64,000 nucleotides of DNA from Dryomyza anilis (GCA_951804985.1 OX638135.1:42918324-42982323), one strand, 5' to 3'; positions 9,894-20,412 are shown, numbered from the stretch's first letter. A program made the numbers and translations. The notes: a model not told the origin generated them from the sequence alone.

Positions 9894-10600
9894 TTACCAG
9901 TAGTTTTCCGGTCTGCTACTTGCTAATCTGCGACGTGTCATTGAAGCATTGCATGCATGCACTACTCTGAGAGAGAGGTGCTCGGACATTTCTTCCGCTG
10001 AATTCTCTATTAGTTGGCATTGTTTTAAGGTTTCCACAAAAGTATCCGCATCCAGTTTCTTGGACGCCCAAGAAACTGCTGTGTTCGTTTTTCGAAACTG
10101 GTCGATGGTTCGTTTGCGTGTGATGGCAGCTGTAAATAGGAGTGCTTGGTGGTCGCTGTGTATGTAGCGTTCGCTGACGCACCACTCCACATTCCTTAAT
10201 GCATTGCTTACAAATATTAGGTCTAACATGGATTCTGTCCCTCTCGCCCTAAAGTTATGTACATTATCGGCTTCCTCACTCGACCGCCTATGCGTTGAAA
10301 TCACCAGCAATTACTGCCAGGCTACGTATCGTTGCATCCCTTATAAAGCATTCTAGTATGCGCTCATTCTGTGGCAGCATAACACTCGGTGGTGCGTAAC
10401 AGCTGAATACATGTATGCCACTAATTTTTGCTCTTACGTAGTAGTCCTCCATATTCTCTGCAACTTCTTCAAGCGCACGTTTTCCATATGCTCAAATCGC
10501 CGCCTTACCGGTTGAATCTGCTACATCAACACGACTTTCGCAAATGGTTTGCGAAAGCAAGTCCTGTACAGTGATTTAAGTTAAGCTGAATAAATTTCAT
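9894..10600 (-). pseudogene. R1-like LINE ORF2, endonuclease part only
   Basis: ORF2 opens at ATG 10600 with 'MKFIQLNLNH', typical of the apurinic-like endonuclease that nicks target DNA for target-primed reverse transcription. Further down are 'VIAGDFNA' (frame changes here), 'RGTESMLDLIFVSN' and 'SERYIHSDHQALLF', the GDFN and SDH motifs of the family. Stops and frameshifts interrupt it, and nothing follows beyond the endonuclease/linker: reverse transcriptase is missing. Loss of the 3' rather than the 5' half is unusual for a LINE and implies later deletion. The start overlaps the ORF1 stop (ATGA at 10600-10597). Confidence 0.75.
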
Positions 10601-10902
10601 CTACGAGCATTGTTAAGTACCCTCCTAAAAACTGGACATCTTTTGCTCCCTGCTATATGATTCACGCCTGAATTTTTATTCAGTTTGCAGAACATGCATT
10701 CCGGTTTCTTGTTACAGTCTCTCACAATGTGCCCATCTGTACCGCATCTTGTGCACGCCTTCGATCTGTCGTGAGCACTGGTACACGTCTTCGCTAGGTG
10801 CCCGAATTCCAGTTTCGCACTTTCCGTACGTCCAGGATTTTCCGCGGTGTTGTTGAGTTGCCTGTTAAGTATTCGTTGGGCTCTGTACCAACAGTTTTCC
10901 AC
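10597..10902 (-). pseudogene. R1-like LINE ORF1, zinc-knuckle half
   Basis: ORF1 of R1-clade LINEs is an RNA-binding Gag-like protein with three CCHC knuckles. Visible here: a first knuckle with its leading Cys lost ('LEFGHLAKTC'), a good second one ('CTRCGTDGHIVRDC') and a third 'CMFCKLNKNSGVNHIAGSKRC'. The frame ends at a TGA (10599-10597) whose last bases overlap the ORF2 start. The N-terminal half lies upstream in another frame (10993-11376), so a frameshift lies between them. Confidence 0.8.
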
Positions 10903-10992
10903 TCCTCGCTAGTTCCTTCACTTTATTGTACGTGGACCTTATCGCGAGTACCTGTGTACCAGGTCTGGTATGATGAATTTTTTTTCTGCCTT

Positions 10993-11376
10993 TCATGTAG
11001 TCCATGAGTCCAGGTCTGCGAGTACATCCTTTGTTAGTTCTTTGGCAAGACTTGTGTGCTCCTCTTCTTTCCTGTTATCAAAAGGTGTATTCCCACTTGT
11101 TGTTTGGGTACCCAACATCGTCCATGGCAATCTTAAAATCTTATTTGGTGAACGTTGCACTCTCGAGTTCTTCGCAAATGTGTTCTTTCCAATTTCTCCT
11201 GTGTTTCTCGTCGCTTTTTCTGGTACAACAGCCAAGTAAGCCACCGCTGTAACAGTTGCGGGTTGGTTTATGGGAGTTAGGGCCTCCAGAATCCGTTCCC
11301 TTTTCGTGGATGTAACCACGGGTGGATTTCCACTATTATGGCTGCCACCTGGAGTAGTTTTGTTTTGACTATTCAT
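10993..11376 (-). pseudogene. R1-like LINE ORF1, N-terminal half
   Basis: A frame of about 127 residues starting 'MNSQNKTTPGGSHNSGNPP' is hydrophilic and Thr/Pro/Asn-rich, as in the poorly conserved N-terminus of R1-type ORF1 proteins. It leads in order into the zinc-knuckle frame. The 5' untranslated region probably runs right to about 11520. The assignment depends on the neighbouring knuckles. Confidence 0.55.
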
Positions 11377-11529
11377 ACTATAACCATGCGCTCTATTTCA
11401 TTACAGTTTTTCCCTACTGCTGGGAACTTTATACCTTGTGCTAGTCGCATTTCATACTTCCTGCCAAGTTTGTGTAGACTGCCGCTCTTCAGGGGTCAGA
11501 CGCAGCCCAGGAAGCCGCACATTGTGGGT

Positions 11530-11818
11530 ACAGACGCTCCCACAGCATAGGCTATATCTTGGTGAGATTGGTGAACTGGGTGTGGCACCTCCCATATAAA
11601 CAAAAAATTTAAAACACATTTGCTATTATCATTTAGGATAGCAAATTTGATTAAATTTTGGTCAGCGTTATATTCAACCATTCTAAACGGTTTCGCGGAA
11701 TGTAGGCGGAATTGGACCACTGGACGTGGCACCCCCATAGAAGGTACTTTTTTCAAGATGGTGTATGTTGACAGTTATTATAAAGACATCAAGATATTTC
11801 GTACTAGGGTCTACCAGT
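11530..11818 (-). repeat. Interspersed repeat, copy A (inverted to 13836-14060)
   Basis: Shares, in reverse-complement order with 13836-14060, 'GGTCAGCGTTATATT', 'GGTTTCGCGGAATG' and 'TGGACCACTGGACG', plus 'ATCAAGATATTTC' at its right end. It is an unclassified interspersed element about 290 bp long, without an ORF. Confidence 0.65.
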
Positions 11819-13434
11819 AACCCGCACTTCTAAAATAACACGCTTTTTTACCCAATTAAAATGTATTATACACAGATATTTTTTACCCTTTAAAAAAATG
11901 TCAACAATACCGTTTCACCACAATTTAATTTCAGTCATTAAACTCAAATGAAATTATTTGTATTTTCAGAGTGGAAATATGAAAGTTCATGGAATTTTAA
12001 AGAAATCAAAATATTAATTAAATTTAGTTTTTTAAAACTATCTTTACTTTAAAGATATTGTCTTAAGGTGTTCAAGGTCCAGTCGCTACAAATTGGGTGT
12101 TTTGTACCAACAAATAAAATAACAAACAATTGGCAAAATGCATCTACCACCATCTATTGTGCAGCTACCACTGGATCGTACAGCTGTTTCAGAGGCAGCC
12201 AAGCCCCTTCAACAGCGACCTTTCTTTGCAGATTCTACATTTTAAGTCTTTAAAGTTTTCCTTTTCCAATGAACACAATAATAATTATGTGCGTTAAAGA
12301 AAGAACCAAAAGCGAAGAAAGCCAAAACCGAATCAACTCATAATTTTTTCAAAGTAGTTTTTGCGTGTGCAATTTGCTTTAGCCTTAAGGATTTTCTCAA
12401 ACAGTGACAATATTTTGTCATTTAAAAACATATTTAAAACATATTAAAGGGTTTAAAATATTTAAATATGTTTATAAATTGAACAATACGTAATTCAAAC
12501 ACTAATAATTTTGACAAATTAAATCAATTAATTAAAACAAGTTTATATAAAATGGGTTTTGTATGGGTCATACAGTATGCCAATTATTCCAACGAGAAAA
12601 TTCTAATCACTGTAGCTATAACATTTTTTTAAACATATTTTAACCTTCAAACTTAGTTCATAAAATATAAAAAAAAACATTTTTATTCTTCAATGAATAT
12701 TACATGGAGTGTTGTAAAATTTTTTGTTAAAAAATCCGATTCTGGTTCTTTGCGGTTTTTGCTTCTATCAAATTTTTACAAAATTCTAAATAAAGATTTT
12801 GTTTTTTTTTCAAGTTTTCAATTAACTCTATTTTTAAAATTTTTAAGATCTGACCTTTATGTTCGAACCTCGATTTCATAGAATGAGACTTTTTTTTTAA
12901 CCAAACTACGTCATTGGACTTTTTTATAGTTGGGCATTCCAAAAGTCTCAAAGAATCCAATTTGACGAAAAAAATAACTAATGATGCAGATCTTAATTGA
13001 ACATTAAAGCAAACAATATGCTCAATAATTTTCTTTTCCCTCTATAAAAGTTATATATGGACCATAACGCAACAAAACGAAACCACAATTTTTTTTTTTT
13101 CAAATTTCAGAGGTTTTTTTTATTACTTGTAGTTTATACACATCCCAAAGTAAAGATCGACACAAATATCAATGCGAAATTCGTTCTTTGCATCGTGAAT
13201 TTAGCATAGTTTCCCATGATGGTAAATCTCTGGGCCATGTACGAAATCAAGAGTTATCCTATGTCTGGTCAAACTAGGGCGCAATATTGGGATCAAAGGT
13301 TTAGTCCAATGCAAGAAAACAAAATTGAACCAATATTGTTCAGTTCAATTGAAAAAAGCAAAAAAAAAATATTACTTTCCTTTTCTTTCATTTTACTATT
13401 TTATTTTATTCGTCTGTATTATTTTATTTCTTAC
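11819..13434. other. 1.6 kb with no recognised feature
   Basis: AT-rich, only short chance frames (such as 12068-12253 and 13216-13437). I saw no long repeat with the rest of the window. Confidence 0.4.
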
Positions 13435-14312
13435 TAGCTGCACCCGTGCACAACTCGTGCAAAGATTTTGTGAATGCAAGGATATGGAATGATTTTATTA
13501 CTATAAAGAACATTTTTATTATTTATATCAGGGACCACTGCTTTGCTGTGGATGTTTTTTGATTGGTTTTATAAATGTTGTAACCAAAACAAAAATAATT
13601 CTCGCCAAAACAACTTTTCTCAAAGACAATTCTTCCTCATACTGTGCTTCCCCGTAGAATGTTTCACCGTAAAGATCTTCTTATCGGTAGAATTCTTTCC
13701 CGTAGAAGTTTTAGTGTGGTGACTTTTAGTGTGGTGAGTTTCTGTGTGGTGAGTTTCGTTGTGGTGAATTTTGGTGTGATGAATTTCGGATTGGTGAGTT
13801 TAAAAAAGTTGGGGTGATTGATACCCTTGTGTGAAATATCTTGATATCACTATAATAACCGTTGACATCGTGAAAATGTACATTCTATGGGGCGTGCGAC
13901 GTCCAGTGGTCCAATCCCGCCCACATTCGGCGAGACCGTTTGGAATGGTTAAATATAACGCTGACCAAAATTTCATTAAATTTGCTATCCCAATTGGTGT
14001 TATAACGTGTTTTTAATTTTTAGGTTCTATGGGATGTGCCACTCCCCTTTGTCCAATCTGGTTTATTTATGGTTTACGATACTCCACGGACTTTATAGCA
14101 TAGTAATTCACACAATCCGTTCAGTGGTTTTGCTATAAATCTGAAATATACAACAAAAATAAAAATGGTCGGCAAAGTGTGCGTGTACAACGAAAATTAT
14201 ATAATGACCTTATCCTGGATCTCTAGGATATATATTCCAAATTTTAAGAAAATCCGTGCACAGGTGTACGTTTGCATAACGCACAAACAAACAAACAAAC
14301 AAACGGAAAATA
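13435..14312 (+). repeat. Unclassified interspersed element incl. repeat copy B
   Basis: Starts 'CTAGCTGCACCCGTGCACAA' and ends near a (CAAA)n run, 'CGCACAAACAAACAAACAAA'. A block starting 'TAGCTGxCCCGxGC' and closing in a simple repeat after a 'CCGTTCAGTGGTTTTGC'-like stretch is a pattern I associate with insect nonautonomous retroposons; this is inference. Bases 13836-14060 are the inverted partner of 11530-11818. Around 13700-13800 there are short repeats of 'GTGTGGTGAGTTT'. Confidence 0.4.
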
Positions 14313-14466
14313 AGTTTTATATATGGGCCATACCACACCAAATCGACCAAAAAAGTCAAATTTGAGGTTTTACCTTTTCGATTTCAATAAAATTTTGGCA
14401 CCGGATAAAGGGTACCAAGATATGCACTGACCATTTTTTTTATTTTTTCGTCTACTACTTCCAGAG

Positions 14467-14768
14467 TGGACGCGGTAGTTCAGTAGTTAGTGCGTTGGAC
14501 TGCGAGCCGAAAGGTACCCTGTTCAAGCCTGGACTGGGGCTAACAACATCTTTTCATAGAAACATTTTTCTATGACGCACTACCTCTCGGCAGTAAATGG
14601 CAAACCTACGAGAGTAAAACATTGCTTATAAAAAGCTCTCACCCGCCGTTCGGATTCGGCAATAAACTGCAGGTCCAACACTTTGAGTAAAAACACGCAC
14701 AGCTAAAAATGGTGAGAGAGCTCGGCTTAAGTTCTTATAGGACTGTAGTGCCAAACTGTTATTATTAT
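14467..14768 (+). mobile_element. Full-length tRNA-derived SINE with 11 bp target duplication
   Basis: The head carries a box A-like 'GGTAGTTCAGTAGTTAGTGC' and a box B-like 'GTTCAAGCCTGG', the internal RNA polymerase III promoter arrangement of tRNA-derived SINEs. The body contains 'GGCTAACAACATCTTTTC', 'CAGTAAATGGCAAACCTACG' and 'GTGAGAGAGCTCGG', and the end is 'AACTGTTATTATTA'. It is flanked by TACTTCCAGAG at 14456-14466 and 14769-14779, an 11 bp duplication typical of LINE-driven retrotransposition. Confidence 0.9.
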
Positions 14769-14963
14769 TACTTCCAGAGATACAGTTGCTCAAAGTTACA
14801 AAAAATGGGCCAAATATCACTTAAGTATGGTTGTTCATGCACTTCAAAAATGCTAAATTTTCGCTAAATGTTCTTGCAAAATTTAAAGATGGTATTTATA
14901 TGGCATGATATTTTAAAAAATAATTGTCTATTTTTTTTTTTTTTATTGTATTGAAAAATATAT

Positions 14964-15509
14964 TGTTACGAAAAGATGTAATTTGCCCCATAGTGCAAGC
15001 AATCAACAATAATTAATGAGACGCAAGACAATTCAGCGCACTAAGCATGTGTTAGAAAGAGACGGAAGATCATTCAGTGCACTGAGGCAGTGTGTGAGAA
15101 AGAGATGGAAGATCACCGCATTAAAGCACATGAGTGCGAATGAGATGCCAATAGCATGCGTCATTCACGAAACGAGTAGATGGTTCTCAAAACAAGTCGA
15201 AGCTTGTCGAAACGTGTCGAACTGATGCATGCAGTATATAAGGGAGCCGCATCAGAGGTGCAGCACTTCAGTTGTGATTTGATAGTGAACTAGTTCGTCT
15301 CGTGAGTGAACATTGTTAAGCTAAATTGTATAAATTCAGCACTTGAGACAAGTGATTATTCTTTAAGTTGTTATTTAAATAAATAAAGTTAATTAATACT
15401 AGTTGAAATAATACTAGTTAAAACAAAATATTAGTGTGTTTTTATTTTGTACACAATCCAGCGATACGAACTCGTAGAACAGTTTTCCGTAGACTGAATT
15501 TTCGTAACA
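14964..15509 (+). mobile_element. Solo LTR, Gypsy-type
   Basis: The 546 bp unit begins TGTTACGAAAA and ends TTTTCGTAACA, so the ends are inverted repeats with TG...CA termini, and it is flanked by ATAT on both sides (14960-14963 and 15510-15513), the 4 bp duplication expected from a Gypsy integrase. Inside are a TATA box, an initiator-like TCAGTT and a polyadenylation-type AATAAA. A related, partly deleted LTR on the opposite strand lies at 56046-56340 beside a Gypsy pol, which supports the classification. Internal recombination presumably removed the body. Confidence 0.9.
15235..15243 (+). promoter_or_regulatory. TATA box of the solo LTR
   Basis: TATATAAGG, followed about 33 bases on by TTCAGTTG, an initiator-like sequence. 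AATAAA-type signals at about 15378-15387 would end the R region. Confidence 0.6.
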
Positions 15510-16355
15510 ATATGTTTTTTTCTACAGTAAAAGTTGCAATAATTCTTAAATATATATGTAACCCTGATTTCTGAACTTGTCAATTTTATGATATTGAATG
15601 TAATTTTTGAGTTATTGATTTTGGGATATAGTTTTTACGATTTTCGAAAAATGGTATATATCTGAAAAACTAGAGACAATTTGATGAAACTTACGCCATT
15701 TTAAAAATCAGAGTTACAAATACATTAAAAAAGTATTGCAAATTTTACTTTTGAAAACAATTTTTTTTTTTTTTTTTCAATACAACAATATGTAAAAATT
15801 TAGAAAATAAATTTTAAAATACGATCGATCAAAATACCATCTTGAAATTTGTCAAGAACATTTATATTAAATCATCCAAAATATTTGATTTTTTTCAGAA
15901 TTTTAAAAAAAGTCCTTTTTAAGGACATCAATTTTGAAGTGCCAGAATAATTACCACGTGCCACATATTCAAGTTTAAGTTTTGAAGTTACAACTTAATT
16001 GGTATAAAGCTTCTTCTATTAGCTTTAAAACAAGTCGTCAATGGAGTTTCTATCATTTTTATTAAAATATAAACAACCTAGATAAATGTATTTTGGCCAA
16101 TTTTTTGTAACTTTGAACCACTGTATCTCTGAAAAATAAAAGATATCTTGATACCCTTTATCAGTTGCCCAAATTTCATTGAAATCGAAGATGGTGAAGA
16201 GTACCAACCGCTGGTCGATTTGGTGTGGAATGGCCCATATATAGATTTATTTCATACAATTTCTAATCCAATTTTCCAATTTTATTTTATACCTATAATT
16301 TAAAATTTTTTGTCGTCACAAGCTGGGTAATCGATCTCCTGACTTCTGCCTTAAT

Positions 16356-16425
16356 GTCCACTGCTGTGTCCACTGCGGTAGAGCTCCGGACTTGTACGCA
16401 GATAATCCGGGTTCGAGTCCCATTC
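16356..16425 (+). repeat. tRNA-like fragment, probably SINE-derived
   Basis: 'TGCGGTAGAGCTCCGGACTT' resembles box A and 'GGGTTCGAGTCCC' is a good box B/T-arm. I could not fold a proper acceptor or anticodon arm, so it is not a tRNA gene by eye. It differs from the main SINE family of this window. Confidence 0.4.
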
Positions 16426-16439
16426 GGTATATTTTTTTA

Positions 16440-17040
16440 TTGTTTTTTAAATATATATATTTTTTTGAATTGAAGTATGATTTGGCCGCTGGTCTTGGCT
16501 AAATGTCCGTTCACCAAGACATATTAAAGGAGTCTTGGGTGACTTATGGAAAAATATCAGTTATCCAAGACTTGGGAACCCAATCATTGTTAAGTCTTAT
16601 GAAAAGTCTAATCAGCCTTGGTCGGCCCAGATTGGCTTTGTCTTACATGTGTTATTGGTTGTCTATTGAAAAATAATCACTTGGGAAGGTTAGATCACAT
16701 GGGAAATTTTAAAGTAGGTGTTATTATGATAGTTAGGAAATTATAGTCAGTCTACACATTGTGTGGTTACCATTCAAATTGGTATAAACGAATTCTGAAA
16801 ATAACTACAAACTTTTCATCGATGAAGAATTTCTTTTCATTTGATACCCATATTTACAAATGGGTTGGTGTACCGAATTTATATTTTTTTTTGAGAACCA
16901 CAAGTCGTTTCGCGGGAAAACATTATTTTCTTATATTTGAGCACAATGTCAATATATATTTGACAAAAAAACGTTTACCTAAGCATGTATACAGTAAAAT
17001 TGATTTGTAGATGTAAATTTTATATGAGGTATTTGAACAT
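16440..17040. other. No recognised gene
   Basis: Repeated words such as 'CCAAGACxT' and 'GTCTTGG' between 16480 and 16640 hint at a diverged short repeat. The plus-strand frame 16759-17010 has no recognised domain. Confidence 0.35.
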
Positions 17041-17950
17041 AAGGGGGCTATGGTGGCGATTATCACAAGGCAACGTGTCTGAGCTCTTCAACATGTCGAA
17101 GCCAGAGCAATCCTTGTCGGTGTCGTCTCAAGTCAACAAACTGGTCACCATTTGACAAATTGTCAAATGGCGACGCTTCCACTTCGGTGGAAGTCCTCCG
17201 CGCGGAAGCACCTGGAAACGACGTTCTACACCAGAAGTTGGTTAAAGTGAGTGGCGAACATCTCCCTCAGAGAGAGGGTTCGTGCGTTGGGTTTGGGTCC
17301 CACCACTTAAAAAACCTATGCGCCATACCACGATAACAACCCTCGCAAACGTTTTAAGGACCATGATTTACGGATATGCACCTGGAATGTCCGGATTCTT
17401 TATAGGAAAGATACCTCTATCCAGCTGGAAGATGTCCTCGAAAAATATAAGGCTGACAACACCGCTATCCAGGAAAAGCGATTAAAGGGACAGGGCTGCT
17501 CGAAACAAGCGTCCTGTGATATCAACTACAGCTGCCTTGCGAAGAGACACGAATTTGGATGTGGATTTATAGTCAGAAAGAGACTACGGCACCTTGTCTC
17601 TAGGTTCACGCCCGTGGTCGAAAGACTGGCAACAATTCGCATCAAGGCAAAATATTTCAATATTAGCCTAATTTGTGCACACTCTCCGACGAACGAGAAA
17701 GACGATGAGACAAAAGAGCGCTTCTACGATCACCTAGACAACGCATACGAGCGCTGCCCCGCCACGATATCAAAATCGTGCTAGGCGATTTTAACGCCAA
17801 GGTGGGCAGAGAAACCATCTATTGTCCAACAATCGGCAAATTTAGCCTCCATACCAACACATCCGATAACGGAAGAGGCTAATCGACTGCACCGCAGCAC
17901 TAAACATAGCACTAGATTCGAACATTTCGATATCCACAAGGCCTTGTAGC
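17041..17950 (+). pseudogene. RTE LINE: 5' region and endonuclease
   Basis: The recognisable protein starts near 17371 with 'RICTWNVRILYRKD', the N-terminal strand of the RTE apurinic-like endonuclease, and continues with 'VSRFTPVVERLATIRIKAKY', 'SLICAHSPTNEKDDETKERF' and 'LGDFNAKVGRE' at about 17780. The frame changes several times. Bases 17041-17370 probably belong to the element's 5' part but show no motif. From about 17950 to 18020 an insertion-like segment with repeated 'GCAGCCAAGGTC' disrupts the match. Confidence 0.75.
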
Positions 17951-18124
17951 AGCCAAGGTCTTGAAGCAGCCAAGGTCCGCACGCGCTTAAGCGCTGCGAA
18001 GAACGTTTGAAACCAAACGCATAGAAAGCTAGACGTCGGAAAGTTGCAATAGACAACGCAAGCCTTTTCCACTCGACTCTCACACCTGCTTAGACAAAAC
18101 ACTCCTCCTCTTGATGATATAAGC

Positions 18125-18580
18125 GTGCAGTGGAACCATGTCTCCTGCTGTATGGCTGCCGAAGAGGTGCTTGGATTCCAACGCCCCCTGAGGAATCAGT
18201 GGTATGACCAAGAGTGTCGCGCGGCCACTGCAGAGAAAGACGCTGCGTACAAATCCACCCTCCAGTCAGTAACTACGAGAAATGCGAAGGAGCGATACAA
18301 AGAGAAGAGAAGGGAAGAGAGACTTCTTTTCAGGCGTAAAAAAAGCGAAGCAAAAAGACGTGAGTGTGAGGAGATTGAGATGCATGGGGACAGGAATGAA
18401 GCTCGAAAATTCTTCGAGAAAATAAGACGCCTAGCTGGAAGTTCAAAATCCGGAGCCTCTTCTTGTAAAGATGAGAACGGGAATCTAGTCACAGATATCC
18501 AGAGCACACTGAAGATATGGAGGAATGACTTCTCTAAACTGCTGACCGGTGATGATGACCGCAACCCCAGTACTTGATGA
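18125..18580 (+). pseudogene. RTE LINE: endonuclease-RT linker
   Basis: An intact 150-codon stretch: 'RNQWYDQECRAATAEKDAAY', a basic Lys/Arg/Glu-rich helix (about residues 55-95), then 'FFEKIRRLAGSSKSGASSCK' and 'TLKIWRNDFSKLLTGDD'. This is the usual order between endonuclease and reverse transcriptase in RTE elements. After it the copy is deleted: the text jumps from 'CCACCCGACCATG' straight to the middle of the RT. The same linker is in 55620-55730. Confidence 0.8.
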
Positions 18581-18613
18581 CGACGTTGAGATTCCGCCAC
18601 CCGACCATGTCGA

Positions 18614-19500
18614 CTATAAAGCCGCCTTCGACACTCCGATAAGGGAACGATTATGAGAATAGGAAAAGACCTCTCCGAGCCATTTCATACCGAGCGAGGT
18701 TTCAGGCAGGGTGACTCCCTATCGTGCGACTTTTTTAATTTATTGATGGAGAAAATAGTTCGAGCTGCCGAAATACGTCAAAGCGGCACTATCCTCAACA
18801 AAAGTGTCATGCTGCTCGCATATGCCCATGATATTGATATCATTGGCAGAAGCACACGAGCAGTCAGCGCAGCATTCTCCAGATTTGAAAAAGAGTCTCG
18901 TCGAATGGTTCTAGTGGTGAACGAGGACAAGACGAAGTTCCTTGTATCAACAAGCAGAAAGGAGTACGTGCGTCTTGGACAAAAAACTCATTTTGATACC
19001 CACAAGTTCGACATTGTGAGGACTTCGTCTATTTGAGATCCAGCATCAACAGCAACAACGATGTCAGCCTGGAGATTAAATGGAGAATAACTCTTGCCAA
19101 CAGGTGCTACTTTGGGCTCTGTAGGCAATTGAAAAGTAGAGCCCTCTCTCGCCGGACAAAAATAACGCTCTACAAGTCACTCATCATGTCCGTCCTACTT
19201 TATGGTGCAGAAACATGGACGCTGGCCTCCACCGATGAGAGAGTACTAGGAGCGTTCGAGAGAAAGATTCTCCGTAAAATCTTTGGGCCTATCTGCTTTG
19301 CTAACGAGTATCGAATCTGGATGAACCATGAGCTGTATGAGTTATTCGACGACATTGACATAGTCAAGCGCATCAATATCCAGCGGCTTCGCTGCCTGGG
19401 TCATGTGGAACGAATGGATGAAAACACTCCAGCTAAGAAAGTGCTCGATTCGAGGCTCGAAGGTGGACAGCGTAGAAGAGGGCGTTCAAATCTGCTTTGA
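18614..19500 (+). pseudogene. RTE LINE: reverse transcriptase and C-terminus
   Basis: 'ERGFRQGDSLSCDFFNLL' is the RT box B' motif. The catalytic box reads 'LAYAHDIDIIGRS' where YADD is expected, so an essential Asp is replaced by His. The frame then shifts near 19030 and continues with 'ITLANRCYFGLCRQLKSRAL', 'VLLYGAETWTLASTDERVL', 'HELYELFDDIDIVKRINIQR' and 'RLRCLGHVERMDENTPAKK', the typical RTE C-terminus. The N-terminal RT fingers are missing through two deletions (near 18607 and 18652). Not functional. Confidence 0.9.
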
Positions 19501-19529
19501 AAAGACCAAGTTGAGAACAACCTGGCAAC

Positions 19530-19680
19530 CTGTAATCGTGATTTCAACAGACAGACAGAAGGACAGACTGACAGACTGACAGACTGACAGACGGACAGAC
19601 GGACATCGACTCAGGAGGTCATGCTGATCAAGAATATACATACTTTTCCATACCGGAGATGCTTTTCTCAGGGTGTAACG
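19530..19680 (+). repeat. RTE 3' tail with GACAGACT microsatellite
   Basis: Tandem GACAGACT/GACGGACA units at about 19551-19605 are followed by 'CATGCTGATCAAGAATATAC' and end near 'GGGTGTAACG'. RTE elements commonly end in short tandem repeats rather than poly(A). Confidence 0.7.
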
Positions 19681-20412
19681 TCGTAGCTGCAGTATAAAGA
19701 TAATTTAAGTGTGTGAAAAAAGTGAAAAATGTGTCATTGGAAAATAAATGTGAAATTTAACAGACATATAAGTTGATGTTATGTATTTTTCGTCGATTTT
19801 TTTATGCTACTTTCCTTAATTAAGTTCCTTTGCCATTGACTTATTGGACCATATTAATTAAAAAAAGTATTTATTTTTAAGCACGCTTATATATTTTTGA
19901 GCAAAATTTTTAATTTATTTCAGAATTTTTATAAAAAAATGGTCAATTTAACGTTTTATTAATACCTACCAATTTAAAATTATATATTTTTGAACAATAA
20001 CAAATTGTTTTTAGTATTTTAATTAAATGAAATGCGAAACATTTTGACAATTCGGAGCAATTTCTTCAAGTTTTGAGTAAAGTCGATTTTTATTAATATG
20101 ACCCATTATATTTTCAAATGCAGTATTTTTTACATTGTTCCACATAATTTGGCCAGTTTTTTTTCCATCTACAGGCTACGGCTATTTGACAATGTATGAC
20201 ATTTTAATTATGAATACTTAATCATAAAATGTATTCCGGAACCTATTACAATAATTCATGACTTTTAAATATATTATACATAAAACAATTCAATTAATCA
20301 TAAAAATTAATTTTTATAATAATCATTTATTATGAATAAAAACCGAATCATTATGATTACTTATTCTTGGCTGGATAACATGAAAATTTTGCGAAATTTA
20401 TGCGTATAATGT
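19681..20412. other. AT-rich, no recognised feature
   Basis: No gene-like frame and no repeat partner found by eye. Confidence 0.4.

Larger units (their letters stand above)
14321..16240. mobile_element. Long-TIR DNA element hosting a SINE and a solo LTR
   Basis: The left end ATATGGGCCATACCACACC and the right end GGTGTGGAATGGCCCATAT are inverted copies. Pairing continues inward for at least 110 bp through 'AAATCGACC', 'TTTCAATRAAATTT' and 'ATAAAGGGTA', and further imperfect pairing can be followed through 'CCAGAGATACAGT'. After removing the two insertions it would be about 1.06 kb with no transposase, that is, a nonautonomous foldback element. A shorter relative of its interior occurs at about 25980-26150. 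Confidence 0.8.

Noticed and set aside
11338..11820. Plus-strand frames over the LINE 5' end
   Set aside because: Antisense of LINE ORF1/5' region and an interspersed repeat; no domain.
18196..18600. 134-codon minus-strand Ser/Leu-rich frame
   Set aside because: Antisense of the RTE linker, whose plus-strand reading has clear family motifs.
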